A stretch of 32,318 bases of DNA, taken from ZC4RG35 sp964388105. GTDB taxonomy: Bacteria > Actinomycetota > Acidimicrobiia > Spongiisociales > ZC4RG35. Made by a program: the position numbers and the translations under genes. Where the stretch lies: NCBI GenBank assembly GCA_964388105.1, contig CAYLYQ010000019.1:1-32318 (forward strand), read 5' to 3'. The notes beneath the pieces are model-generated. The model had not been told where the DNA came from. It saw only the letters and a program-made list of their open reading frames with translations, and did not search any database. Numbering within the stretch: the stretch's first letter is position 1; every line of letters begins with the position of its first letter. This document shows positions 9,144-17,276 of the stretch, piece after piece.

Positions 9144-11861
9144 ATGACCGTAGCCGTTGCTCCGCAGGACGCGGAGACCCCATTGCCGGAAGGCGATAAG
9201 GCCGCGCCGAAGGTGCTCGTTCTCCTCACCGTCGTCGAGGGCGCTGACCTGGACGCAGCTCTATCGGTGCTGGGCCGCCAGGTCTATCAGCCCGAACCCG
9301 AGGTCGTCGTGGTCGGCGGGGACCGGCGGGACGACGTCCGGTTCTCACCCGATCTGGAGTCTGCGATCGGCGAGGCGGATCAGTCGGTCGACTACCTCTG
9401 GATCCTCCACTCCGACGCCAGGCCTCGACCCGATGCGTTGCGGGCCCTCGTCGCCGAGGTCGACCGGAACGAGGCCGCCCTCGGCGGGTCCAAGCTCCTG
9501 GTGGCCGGGACACCGGATGTCCTGGAGTCGGTGGGAAGCGCCACCGACGTGTTCGGTGAGCCCTACTCCGGGCTGGAGGAGGGCGAGATCGACCTCCAGC
9601 AGTACGACGTGGTCCGTGAGGTCGCCTTTGTGCGGTCGGCCTCGATGCTGGTCCGCCGTGACATCGCCCAGGGCCTGCGAGGCCTCGACGAGCTGTTGCC
9701 GCCGATCGCGGCGGGTCTCGATTTCTCCCAGCGGACCCGGCTGGCCGGGGGCAAGGTGATCAGCGTCCCCTCCTCGGAGGTCTATCACCAGGGGCGCTGC
9801 GACGAGGGGGAGGAAGGCTGGCGCGAACGGGCCGGCCGTCTCCGGGCGATGCTGACCGCCTACAGGCCACTCACGCTCCTGTGGGTCGTCCCGTTCGACC
9901 TGCTCGTCTCTCTGCTCCACTCCATCGGGAGCCTCCTGCTGGGTCGATGGCGTCCCGCGGTCAACCACCTGGCGTCCTGGCTGTGGAACCTCGCGCACAT
10001 CGCCTCGACGATCCGACTCCGCTCGCGCACGCGCAAGATCCGGGTCAGCGGCGACGAGGAGCTCTTTCGGTTCCAGGCCCGTGGGTCGGTGCGGCTCCGG
10101 GAGGTGGGCACCGAGCTCTCGGGAAAGGTGCTGGGCCTGTTCGACGACGATCAGGCCCTCGCCCGCGGCGCCAAACGCGTCTGGGCTGCGCCCGGGATCT
10201 GGGGCGCCGTCATCGGTGGCCTGATCGCGATCTTCGCCGCTCGTTCCCTGCTGTTCGCCGGAATGCCCAACGCCGGGGCGTCGATGCCGTTCGAATCGCC
10301 ACTGGTGGCCCTGGACCGATGGTTCGGCGGGTGGAACGACGCGGGACTCGGATCGCCGGCGCCGGTCCACCCTTCGACACTGCTCACGGCGGTCCTCTCG
10401 GTCGTCGCGTTCGGGGCGACCGGAGCCGCGCGCACCATGGCGACGGTTCTCACCGTCGGAGTCGGGATCGTGGGCATGGGCCGACTCGGCGGCCGGCTTG
10501 GCTTGAGGGGCCCCGGCCGTTACCTCTCGGGCCTCGTGCTGATGGGAGGTCCGGGGACAGCTCTGCTCGCAGGCACCGGATCCTGGAACGCTCTTGTCGC
10601 CGCATCGATCCTGCCCTGGCTCGTCAGAGCCGTCATGGTCCCCGACAACAGGGCGGGTGCTGGGACCTTCGGCTGGCCGTTGGTGCTCGGTGTCCCACTT
10701 GCTGCCTTGGAGCCGGCGCTGCTGCCCGTGCCCCTGATCCTGGGGTTCCTGCTCTCCTCGAGCACCGTTCGCCTCCGCCGTGTCGCCCGCGGAGCGGTGG
10801 CGCTGGCGGCGGGGGCAGTTGCCATCCCGTTCATCCTGGGTGACCCGGCGTGGCTCGTCGACTCGGGGCGACGGCTCGGGCTTGCACCGACGACGACCTG
10901 GGTGGCGGTGATAGCAGCCGCTGCCGCCACCACCTCGCTCCTCCCCGATCGTTGGCGTCGGGTGAGTGCCATCGGCGGGGTCGTGTCCCTCGGCGCCCTC
11001 TTGGTCCTCGTGCTCCCGATCGGGGGTCCGGGGGTGGAGAGCGCGCTGCTCATCACGGCTTCGCTCGGGGCGGCTCTCGTCACCTCCGCAGGTCTTGACC
11101 TCCTTTCCGCCGAGCCTCTGCGACTGGCCTCGGTCTTTCTCGCCGTGACGCTGATCGGCCTGTCGGTGGGCGGCGGCCTCGCCAACGGGCGATACGGGCT
11201 CGCCTCCGGCGACCTCCACGACCGTTATGGATTCGCCGAAGTGCTCTCCGAGGACTCCGAGCCGGGCCGAGTCCTCATCGTGTCCACGGACCGGGCGATG
11301 ATCCCGGGCGAAGCCAGGTCCGGCCCGGGTTTCTGGCATCGGTTGGTGGACGCATCGGGCATGACGCACGACGAGGTCTGGCTTCCCGAGAGCCTCCCCG
11401 GTGACGAGGCGTTGAGCGAGGCGCTCGAGCTCCTGGCAGCAGGCGGGGAGTTGCGCCCCGGGGAGGTGCTCGCCCCCTTCGCTGTCGACTGGCTCGTCAT
11501 AGAGGGCCCCGAGACCGTTCTGGATTCGGCGTTGATCGGTCAACTCGACCTGCTTCCCACCCCCCTGGCCACCGGGGCCCGGGTCTACGAGAACCTGTCC
11601 CGGCAGCCGCTCGCCGGGGCCTGGCAGCGGTCGGGTACCGGGTACGCGGGGGAACCGCTCGCCAGGGTCCGCCTGGCCGTCAACAACTCCGAAGGCTGGC
11701 AGCCCGACCCGGTATTGGATGACTGGGCCCTGACCGTGGACGGCCAGAACGGGCGAGCCGACTTCTCCAGTCCTGGTGGTGCCCTGGCCCTGGTGACCCT
11801 CGGTCCTATCGCCTTTCTCGTGGGCCTGGGCCTCATCGTCTTCGGGAGGCGCAAGCGATGA
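9144..11861 (+). CDS. Large glycosyltransferase family 2 protein with multi-pass membrane region
   Basis: A protein of about 905 residues. Residues 20-250 resemble a GT-A family 2 domain: the strand KVLVLLTVVEG, the Asp-containing DYLWILHSDARPRPDAL (DxD-like), ALGGSKLL, then FVRSASMLVRRD and LDFSQRTRLAGGKVISVP. A membrane domain with roughly ten hydrophobic helices follows from about 265 to 680. A C-terminal region (about 690-870) looks extracytoplasmic, and the protein ends in one more helix and the basic tail GRRKR. This architecture is common in actinobacteria beside cofD and DUF5719 genes and is presumed to act in cell-envelope polysaccharide assembly. The substrate is unknown. Start ATG 9144, with 9132 as alternative; neither has a good ribosome site. 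The stop overlaps the next ATG (ATGA). Confidence 0.82.
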   Translation: MTVAVAPQDAETPLPEGDKAAPKVLVLLTVVEGADLDAALSVLGRQVYQPEPEVVVVGGDRRDDVRFSPDLESAIGEADQSVDYLWILHSDARPRPDALRALVAEVDRNEAALGGSKLLVAGTPDVLESVGSATDVFGEPYSGLEEGEIDLQQYDVVREVAFVRSASMLVRRDIAQGLRGLDELLPPIAAGLDFSQRTRLAGGKVISVPSSEVYHQGRCDEGEEGWRERAGRLRAMLTAYRPLTLLWVVPFDLLVSLLHSIGSLLLGRWRPAVNHLASWLWNLAHIASTIRLRSRTRKIRVSGDEELFRFQARGSVRLREVGTELSGKVLGLFDDDQALARGAKRVWAAPGIWGAVIGGLIAIFAARSLLFAGMPNAGASMPFESPLVALDRWFGGWNDAGLGSPAPVHPSTLLTAVLSVVAFGATGAARTMATVLTVGVGIVGMGRLGGRLGLRGPGRYLSGLVLMGGPGTALLAGTGSWNALVAASILPWLVRAVMVPDNRAGAGTFGWPLVLGVPLAALEPALLPVPLILGFLLSSSTVRLRRVARGAVALAAGAVAIPFILGDPAWLVDSGRRLGLAPTTTWVAVIAAAAATTSLLPDRWRRVSAIGGVVSLGALLVLVLPIGGPGVESALLITASLGAALVTSAGLDLLSAEPLRLASVFLAVTLIGLSVGGGLANGRYGLASGDLHDRYGFAEVLSEDSEPGRVLIVSTDRAMIPGEARSGPGFWHRLVDASGMTHDEVWLPESLPGDEALSEALELLAAGGELRPGEVLAPFAVDWLVIEGPETVLDSALIGQLDLLPTPLATGARVYENLSRQPLAGAWQRSGTGYAGEPLARVRLAVNNSEGWQPDPVLDDWALTVDGQNGRADFSSPGGALALVTLGPIAFLVGLGLIVFGRRKR

Positions 11862-13129
11862 GCCGCCTCGTCTCCTTGGCCGCCATTGCCGCGCTGGCAT
11901 TCGGCCTCTTCACCCTTCCCGGCCCCGACCAGCCGCGGCATGGCGAGCCTCCCGCGCAGAGCCCGTCCGCCTTCTCGGTATGCCCCATCATCGAAGGAGG
12001 GGGCCGCAGCACCGAGGTTGCGGTGGCGTCCACGATCGGTGGGGCGACGTCGTTGACCCTCTTCGCCAACGGCTCCACCGCCGGAAGCATCCAGGTCGGT
12101 GTCGAGGACGACGGCGCCACCGTCATTCCGGTCGTGGATGTGGCAGCAGTGGGAACGGTCGGCGGCCTTGTCGAGCTCCCGGCCGCGTCTGCCGCAGCCG
12201 GTAGCCGAATCGAAGGAGCGCAGTCGTCCACACTCGAGTCATGCGTCTCGGCGATCCCCGCCCAGGTGTTCCTGGCCGGCGGGTCGACCGCCGGACAGAG
12301 GCAGTTCACGCTTCATCTCATGAACCCTTTCGCAGGTGACGCGGTGGCGACGCTGACGGTGACTTCCGAGGTCGGTCACGAGAGCAACAGCCGGTTCGAT
12401 CGCGTGATCGTGCCCTCACGTGGGTCGGCGGTGATCGAGATGAACGAGATCATCCCCGGGCGGGAATGGGTGACGGTGAGGATCGACATCGCTTCCGGCC
12501 GCGTGGCTGCCGCCGCCCGGCAGTCGGATGGCACCGGGACGGCCTCGTGGAACGCCGTGGCACCGGCGACCGATTGGTTCCTGCCCATCCCGACGGAGAT
12601 GGCTGGGCGCGTCGTGATCGGAAGCGCCTCGCCAGGAGAGACCGAGTACCAGATCGACGTCTACGGACCGGACGGTGTGGAAGGGGCAGCCCTCGCGGGA
12701 GTCCTTTCCGAGGGAGGTCGAGAAGCGATCTCCCTGGAGGAGATGCCGGGTGTCCGTGCAGTGCGAGTTGTCTCCTCGTCCCCCGTAGTGGCGTCGTTGC
12801 AGACGGGTGACGGCGCGTCGATCGGCGTGACGACGGGGGCAACTTCCCCGGCGGGCTCGTGGTTGATTCCGGCTGCGTTCACCGGCGGAACGGCCCGCCT
12901 CGTCATTCTCAACCCCGATCTCGAGGACGCATCGGTGGTGCTTCGTTCACTGCGCGCCGAGTCGGCCCAGCTCACGGTGAACGTCGCCGCCGAAGGGGTG
13001 GTGGAGATCGCCCTGGACGGAGCCGACGGGTATCTGGTCGACTCAGCGGTGCCGGTCGTGGTCCTCTTCTCCGGCTCGGGGGAGAGCACGGGGGCCCTCG
13101 CCATTGGAGTCCCGGTCACCGATGGGTGA
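11858..13129 (+). CDS. Exported DUF5719-type protein of unknown function
   Basis: A 423-residue protein with an N-terminal signal or anchor (MSRLVSLAAIAALAFGLFTL). The remainder is Gly/Ala/Val/Ser-rich, with short beta-strand-like segments and few charged helices, for example TLHLMNPFAGDAVATLTV and VVIGSASPGETEYQIDVYG. I assign it to the DUF5719 group mainly because that group follows the large GT2 membrane protein in other actinobacteria. The composition and length agree, but the match itself was not computed. It overlaps the glycosyltransferase by four bases (ATGA), so the two are probably co-translated, and it overlaps the next gene by eight. An outer-surface partner of the glycosyltransferase is a reasonable guess. 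No catalytic motif is visible. Confidence 0.75.
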   Translation: MSRLVSLAAIAALAFGLFTLPGPDQPRHGEPPAQSPSAFSVCPIIEGGGRSTEVAVASTIGGATSLTLFANGSTAGSIQVGVEDDGATVIPVVDVAAVGTVGGLVELPAASAAAGSRIEGAQSSTLESCVSAIPAQVFLAGGSTAGQRQFTLHLMNPFAGDAVATLTVTSEVGHESNSRFDRVIVPSRGSAVIEMNEIIPGREWVTVRIDIASGRVAAAARQSDGTGTASWNAVAPATDWFLPIPTEMAGRVVIGSASPGETEYQIDVYGPDGVEGAALAGVLSEGGREAISLEEMPGVRAVRVVSSSPVVASLQTGDGASIGVTTGATSPAGSWLIPAAFTGGTARLVILNPDLEDASVVLRSLRAESAQLTVNVAAEGVVEIALDGADGYLVDSAVPVVVLFSGSGESTGALAIGVPVTDG

Positions 13130-13454
13130 CGTCACGGTCAGGGTGGCGATCCTTCTCGCCGCCGGCGTGGCCGTCGGCCTGTTCGCCTTGGTGTTGAAGC
13201 GGCGTCGCTCTCGCCCGGCGCGCATGATCCCCGTGACCGGTCTCGACCCCGGCACCTACCTCTTCACCTCGGCGAGGTGCGCCGAGTGCGCGGTCGCTCG
13301 CTCCCAGCTCGAGTCCTTCACCGAGATCTCGTGGGAAGGGCAGCCCGACGTCTTCAACCGGCTCGGGGTGACGGCCGTACCGAGCACCCTCGAGGTGGAC
13401 TCCGCCGGTGTCGGCGCCTGGCGAGCCTGGGTGCCCGAGACCCGCAATCCTTGA
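13122..13454 (+). CDS. Small membrane-anchored thioredoxin-like protein with CAEC motif
   Basis: A 110-residue protein. One hydrophobic helix at about 6-26 is followed by KRRR, placing the C-terminal domain on the far side or close to the membrane according to the positive-inside rule. The domain has YLFTSARCAECAVARSQL with Cys53 and Cys56 in a CxxC, then FNRLGVTAVPSTLEV, which corresponds to the thioredoxin strand with the cis-Pro (Pro87). It is shorter than thioredoxin, lacking an N-terminal strand/helix. The start ATG 13122 lies 8 nt inside the previous gene, so it is the third member of an overlapping unit. A redox or metal-delivery role at the envelope is inferred; no partner substrate is evident. 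Confidence 0.75.
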   Translation: MGDVTVRVAILLAAGVAVGLFALVLKRRRSRPARMIPVTGLDPGTYLFTSARCAECAVARSQLESFTEISWEGQPDVFNRLGVTAVPSTLEVDSAGVGAWRAWVPETRNP

Positions 13455-13479
13455 ATAGCAAGGGGTCGATCCCTAGCGT
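13451..13479 (+). promoter_or_regulatory. Predicted promoter for the DUF3499 gene, leaderless
   Basis: TTGAAT (13451-13456), a 17-nt spacer and TAGCGT (13474-13479) form a well-spaced sigma70-like promoter. The -10 ends 8 nt before the ATG at 13488, so the transcript would be leaderless or nearly so. The -35 overlaps the stop codon of the preceding gene. Confidence 0.55.
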
Positions 13480-13487
13480 GCTTGTCC

Positions 13488-13709
13488 ATGACTGTCGGTT
13501 GCACGCGCTGCGGCTCTCCAGCGAACTCCATGATGAGCTTCTCCTACGGCGACGCCGCGGTGTGGCTCGACGACCTGGCCGAGATGGCAACCGCTCACGG
13601 CTACTCGCTCTGTTCCGACCACGCGGACCGGATGGCGCCGCCCCAGGGTTGGACGCTCACCGACCGGCGCTCCGTGACGAGGTTGTTCGCGCCGGTCAAC
13701 GTCGCCTGA
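13488..13709 (+). CDS. DUF3499-family small protein
   Basis: A 73-residue protein with the DUF3499 pattern: an N-terminal CTRCGSPA, then MMSFSYGDAAVWLDDL, then YSLCSDHADRMAPPQGW. Cys5, Cys8, Cys42 and His45 are placed as a potential zinc site, as in the family, which is found next to manB and cofD/fbiA genes in mycobacteria and streptomycetes. The function is not known. An in-frame TTG at 13482 is possible, but the promoter position favours ATG 13488. Its stop overlaps the next start (TGATG), so the two are translated in series. A WhiB gene, usual near this family, is absent here. Confidence 0.8.
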   Translation: MTVGCTRCGSPANSMMSFSYGDAAVWLDDLAEMATAHGYSLCSDHADRMAPPQGWTLTDRRSVTRLFAPVNVA

Positions 13710-13984
13710 TGGCCCTCGACCGCGATCTGCTCGACGCGGTCAAGGAGCTCGATTCACACGACCTGAGACGGCTTCACATCCTCACCAGGGCGCAACTCGA
13801 AAGAGAAGGCGAGGTTCGGGGAGCAGAGCCCAAGGTCTCGCTGCGATCACAGATGGTCCGGTGCGGCAAGCGAGGCTGCACCAAGTGCCCGCACGGCCCG
13901 TATTGGTACGCCTACTGGACGGAGAGCGGCCGGCGCCGCAGCCGTTACGTGGGTCGCCTGCTCGCTGAGGATTCGTTGTCCTAG
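13709..13984 (+). CDS. Small Cys-motif protein resembling DUF6788
   Basis: A 91-residue protein. Residues 5-35 are helical and charged (DLLDAVKELDSHDLRRLHIL). The C-terminal half carries RCGKRGCTKCPHGPYWYAYW and then RRRSRYVG. This block, with Cys52, Cys57, Cys60 and His62, matches the DUF6788 type known from many bacteria and phages and probably binds a metal ion. The arginine-rich end may contact nucleic acid. It shares a base with the preceding DUF3499 stop. Its function is unknown. I am confident of the coding call from the overlap and codon use, less so of the exact family name. Confidence 0.75.
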   Translation: MALDRDLLDAVKELDSHDLRRLHILTRAQLEREGEVRGAEPKVSLRSQMVRCGKRGCTKCPHGPYWYAYWTESGRRRSRYVGRLLAEDSLS

Positions 13985-14005
13985 GAACGTGTCCCGGCGT
14001 ACTAT
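13976..14005 (+). promoter_or_regulatory. Predicted promoter for the 59-residue protein and downstream membrane protein
   Basis: TTGTCC (13976-13981), an 18-nt spacer and TACTAT (14000-14005) precede the ATG at 14030 by 24 nt. The -35 lies over the 3' end of the preceding gene. Motif-based only. Confidence 0.45.
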
Positions 14006-14029
14006 GTCGCCCGGGCCGGACCCACCCCC

Positions 14030-14209
14030 ATGATGGATTGCCAGCGCTGCGCTCAAAGCGATGTTTTGGAGATCGACCACGTCCTCCCCGACGGGACGGA
14101 GGTCAAGTTCTTCTGGTGTCACTCGTGTGAAGAGAAGTGGTGGAACCGCGACGGTGTGGCCATCGACGTCGCGGAGGTCTTGGAGATAGTCCGGCAGAAC
14201 CGAGAGTGA
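14030..14209 (+). CDS. 59-residue zinc-ribbon-like protein
   Basis: A small frame starting at the first of two adjacent ATGs and ending in TGA at 14207-14209. The protein opens MMDCQRCAQSD and later has FFWCHSCEEKWW, so Cys4, Cys7, Cys30 and Cys33 form two CxxC knuckles like a zinc ribbon of the sort found in transcription-factor-like and rubredoxin-like proteins. A helical tail (VAEVLEIVRQNRE) ends it. Coding is supported by the paired Cys motifs, a predicted promoter upstream and a four-base GTGA overlap with the next gene. No ribosome site is visible (run of C before the ATG). The function is unknown. The overlap suggests co-expression with the following membrane protein. Confidence 0.72.
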   Translation: MMDCQRCAQSDVLEIDHVLPDGTEVKFFWCHSCEEKWWNRDGVAIDVAEVLEIVRQNRE

Positions 14210-16560
14210 GGGAGATGCTGGGCCGTGTGCGGCCCACGCTTCCGCTCGTAGTCGTCGGGCTGGCATCACTCTTCGTCCTCATGGTGATGCAGCCCTGGTG
14301 GCTGCTCTCGCCAACGACCCCGACCGGTGGCGACATGGGGTCCCACGTCCTGGGGCCTGCGTTCCTCCGTGACCACCTGATCCCCGAAGGGCGGGTCATG
14401 GGCTGGTCGATGGACTGGTTTGCCGGCTTTCCCGCCTTCTACTTCTACTTCCCGCTGCCCTCCCTCGTGATCGTCTTCCTCGACGTGTTCATTCCCTACG
14501 GAGCGGCCTTCAAGCTGGTGACCACTCTGGGCCTCGTCGGGATGGCGCCCGCCGCGTACTTCCACGCCAGGGCGATCAAGCTGAGCCGCAGCATCTCCAC
14601 TGTCGCTGCATGCGCCGCCACCGTGTTCGTCTTCTTCGAGAGCTTCAACATCTACGGGGGGAACATGGCCTCGACCCTGGCGGGCGAGTTCTCGTTCGCC
14701 TGGTCGTTCAGCTTCTCCCTCGTCTACCTCGGCTTCCTCATCAAGGCGGTGGCCGACGATCGCAAGTACGTGAAGTGGGCGGCCCTCTTCCTGGCACTGA
14801 CGGCTCTGACCCACGTCCTCACCACCATCGTCGCCGTGTTCGCCTCGCTGTTCGTGGTGGCCTGGAAGCGAGGCGCCATCCGGACCCTGCTGATCTGGGT
14901 GTGGGGCTTTGCGATCGCCGCCTTCTGGGCCTTGCCTCTGCTGGCCCGGATCGGGCTCACCTCCGACATGGCTTGGAACCCGCTCACCCGCTGGGAGGAG
15001 GTCTTTCCGGTGGAACTGTGGCTCTTGCTGCCGCTGGCGATCCCGGGTGCCGTATGGGCGATGCGGACCAGCCGGCGAGCGGGCCCGCTGATCGGGGCGA
15101 CGCTCCTCCCTTTGATCTACTTCCCGCTCCCCAACATCCTGCCCAAGCTGGCGCCGGACTTCTTCGGAGGCGAGCGGTGGAAGCTCTGGAACGGGAGGCT
15201 CCTGCCCTACTGGTACTTCGGGGTGGCGTTCTTCGCCGCCGTCGGCATCGGGGCGGCGATGGTCTGGCTGTCCCGACGGCTGCCGTCCCGGATCTCCTCG
15301 CACTTCGCTCGGGCGCTCGTCGTGATCGGCTCGGCTGTAGCCGTCGGGTTGGTGGCGGTCTCCACGAAAGTCAAGGACTTCGGCCCGATCCCGTCCTGGG
15401 TGATGGCGGTCGTCGCCGGGGCCCTGATCCTCTCGATGACCTTCGCGTTGCCGAAGACGATTCCCACTCGGAGTTTCCTCGTGGCGACCGCCGCCGCCGT
15501 GCTGGTCCTGGGAACCGCATCCAGCATCACCTATGTGGACGGCTGGGCGCGCTGGAACTACGAGGGTTATGAGTCCAAGAAGCCCTGGCCCGAGTACGAG
15601 GCTCTGATGGTCGCTCTGTCCGAACTCCCGGACGGCAGGGTCATGTGGGAGGCCAACAACGAGGGCTGGAACCTGTACGGGACCCCGATGGCCCCCATGC
15701 TCATCCCGTACTGGACCGAGGGCTCGCACAAGTCCATGGAAGGGCTGTTCTTCGAGTCGTCGATCACGACCCCCTTCCACTTCATCAACCACTCGGAGAT
15801 GTCTTACCGGCCCTCCAACCCGATCCCGGGCTTGCGGTACCACACCTTCGACATGGTTCGAGGCTTGAAGCACATGAGCGTCTTCGGGGTGGAGTACTAC
15901 GTGGCGATCACTCCCGAGGCCACATCAAAGGCGAACGGGATCGATGGCTTCGAGTCGCTGGCCGATGTCGAGCCGTTCCACATCTTCCGCTTGCCCCACA
16001 CCGAATTGGTGGAGGTGCTGACTCACGAGCCCGCCGTCTACGAAGTGCCCGAGCGTGGGCTTCTCGGCGCCATGATCGGCTCGGAGACCGTGATCGGCCC
16101 GGATGGCGAGCCCCTGCCGTCGTTCCACGACTTCGCTCTCGAGTGGTATGAGGACGTGGACCAGATGCATCGGATGGTCGTAGCCGACGGCCCAGATGAC
16201 TGGCCCCGGATCGTCGACCTCGAGGACCGACCGGACGAACCCATCGATACCCAAGGGAAAGTCAGCGACATCGTCGTCGACCACCATCGGATCTCGTTCA
16301 CGACAACGGCCGTCGGTGTCCCGCACGTGATCAAGGTGTCCTACTTCCCGAATTGGGAGGCAACCGGGGCCGACGGCCCCTGGCGTGCCACCCCTTCGTT
16401 GATGGTGGTGGTGCCGACGGAGCCCGAGGTCGTCATCGAGTTCGCCGACACCTGGGCCGAGACGGGCGGAAAGATCCTCACCGTGGTGGGGATCCTTGCC
16501 CTGGCAGGTGTGTTCGTCTGGGAGAGGCGCCGCAGGCCTAGTCCCGAAGCGCCCGCCTGA
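14206..16560 (+). CDS. Polytopic membrane protein, GT-C / PTPS-related type
   Basis: A 784-residue protein with an N-terminal helix, then an extracytoplasmic loop with TPTGGDMGSHVLGPAFLRD, about ten further helices to about residue 480, a globular C-terminal half and a last helix before the basic tail ERRRRP. The GGDMGSH loop followed by GWSMDWFAGFPAFYFYFPLP is characteristic of the 6-pyruvoyl-tetrahydropterin-synthase-related membrane domain, a misleadingly named group that resembles GT-C glycosyltransferases using polyprenyl-phosphate sugars. Envelope glycan synthesis is therefore the likely role. I chose GTG 14206, which overlaps the previous stop; ATG 14215 is an alternative. The 3' end overlaps the convergent glycosyltransferase gene by 23 nt. 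Confidence 0.8.
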   Translation: MREMLGRVRPTLPLVVVGLASLFVLMVMQPWWLLSPTTPTGGDMGSHVLGPAFLRDHLIPEGRVMGWSMDWFAGFPAFYFYFPLPSLVIVFLDVFIPYGAAFKLVTTLGLVGMAPAAYFHARAIKLSRSISTVAACAATVFVFFESFNIYGGNMASTLAGEFSFAWSFSFSLVYLGFLIKAVADDRKYVKWAALFLALTALTHVLTTIVAVFASLFVVAWKRGAIRTLLIWVWGFAIAAFWALPLLARIGLTSDMAWNPLTRWEEVFPVELWLLLPLAIPGAVWAMRTSRRAGPLIGATLLPLIYFPLPNILPKLAPDFFGGERWKLWNGRLLPYWYFGVAFFAAVGIGAAMVWLSRRLPSRISSHFARALVVIGSAVAVGLVAVSTKVKDFGPIPSWVMAVVAGALILSMTFALPKTIPTRSFLVATAAAVLVLGTASSITYVDGWARWNYEGYESKKPWPEYEALMVALSELPDGRVMWEANNEGWNLYGTPMAPMLIPYWTEGSHKSMEGLFFESSITTPFHFINHSEMSYRPSNPIPGLRYHTFDMVRGLKHMSVFGVEYYVAITPEATSKANGIDGFESLADVEPFHIFRLPHTELVEVLTHEPAVYEVPERGLLGAMIGSETVIGPDGEPLPSFHDFALEWYEDVDQMHRMVVADGPDDWPRIVDLEDRPDEPIDTQGKVSDIVVDHHRISFTTTAVGVPHVIKVSYFPNWEATGADGPWRATPSLMVVVPTEPEVVIEFADTWAETGGKILTVVGILALAGVFVWERRRRPSPEAPA

Positions 16561-17230
16561 TCCGAAAGAGGCCTCTGACGGTGCGGGGGACTCGCTTCAA
16601 GAGCGAGGAGCGGGCGGTCCTCATCTCCACCACCTCGACCGGAACCTCGACGATGCGGTAGCCGGCGCGCTCGGCGCGGATGACGAGCTCGGTGTCGAAC
16701 AGGTCCTTGGTGCTCACGACCCTGGGTGCGAGGTCGTCCACCAGGCCGCGTCGGAAGCCTTTCATGCCGTGCGTGTCGCTCACCCGCGAACCGAGGATCG
16801 TGCGGAGCAGGAGGTTGAACACTCGTGTCGCCAGTCGTCTCACCAGGGGCCGGCGATCACTCGACTCAGGGTCGCGCTTGGACGCGATGACCAGGTCGAC
16901 CTCGTCGGGTTGGGCCAGGACGGTGCGCAGGAAGTCGCCCGAGAAGTAGTCGATGTCGAAGTTCACGACCCATCCGCCCTCGGAGGCGAGGAAGCCGTGT
17001 CTCATGGCGGCGCCGTAGTCGGGATCGGGCAGCGAGATCACTCGCACGGGCGGGTCTGTCGAGAGCCCACCGGCGGTTTCGGCTGTCCCATCGGTCGATC
17101 CGTTCTCCACGATCAGGATCTCGGCATCGGGAGCCGCGGCCAGGGCCTGCTCCACCAGCTGGGGGAGGGCTGTGGGGATGAACGCTGCCTCGTTGAACAC
17201 AGGGACGACGATGGAGACTGATCTGCTCAA
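16538..17230 (-). CDS. Glycosyltransferase family 2, polyprenyl-phosphate sugar transferase-like
   Basis: A 230-residue soluble GT-A enzyme. Family 2 signs are VSIVVPVFNEAAFIPTALP at the N-terminus, AEILIVENGSTDGTAE, YGAAMRHGFLASEGGWVVNFDIDYF (DxD in FDIDYF), and the later DTHGMKGFRRGLVDDL and VVSTKDLFDTELVIRAERAG. These resemble dolichol/polyprenyl-phosphate mannose or glucose synthases, which would supply the lipid-linked sugar used by GT-C enzymes such as its convergent neighbour. There is no C-terminal membrane domain. The start is TTG 17230, 9 nt after a TAATAT box. Sugar specificity is not readable from sequence. Confidence 0.85.
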   Translation of the reverse strand: MSRSVSIVVPVFNEAAFIPTALPQLVEQALAAAPDAEILIVENGSTDGTAETAGGLSTDPPVRVISLPDPDYGAAMRHGFLASEGGWVVNFDIDYFSGDFLRTVLAQPDEVDLVIASKRDPESSDRRPLVRRLATRVFNLLLRTILGSRVSDTHGMKGFRRGLVDDLAPRVVSTKDLFDTELVIRAERAGYRIVEVPVEVVEMRTARSSLLKRVPRTVRGLFRIRRALRD

Positions 17231-17239
17231 GAGCAGGCG

Positions 17240-17245
17240 ATATTA
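17240..17245 (-). promoter_or_regulatory. Putative -10 box for the minus-strand glycosyltransferase
   Basis: TAATAT on the minus strand, 9 nt before the TTG start at 17230. This places the transcription start at or within two bases of the start codon. It lies back to back with the manB box at 17264-17269. Confidence 0.45.
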
Positions 17246-17263
17246 GGTGGGGCCTCCGGGGCA

Positions 17264-17269
17264 TACACT
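17264..17269 (+). promoter_or_regulatory. Putative -10 box of a leaderless manB transcript
   Basis: TACACT followed by exactly 7 nt (C-rich, no Shine-Dalgarno) and the GTG start of manB at 17277. No clear -35. Confidence 0.45.
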
Positions 17270-17276
17270 CGCCCCC

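Noticed and set aside
9345..11900. 851-codon open frame antisense to the large glycosyltransferase
   Set aside because: Low-complexity Arg/Gly/Glu/Pro composition without motifs; shadow of the plus-strand gene.
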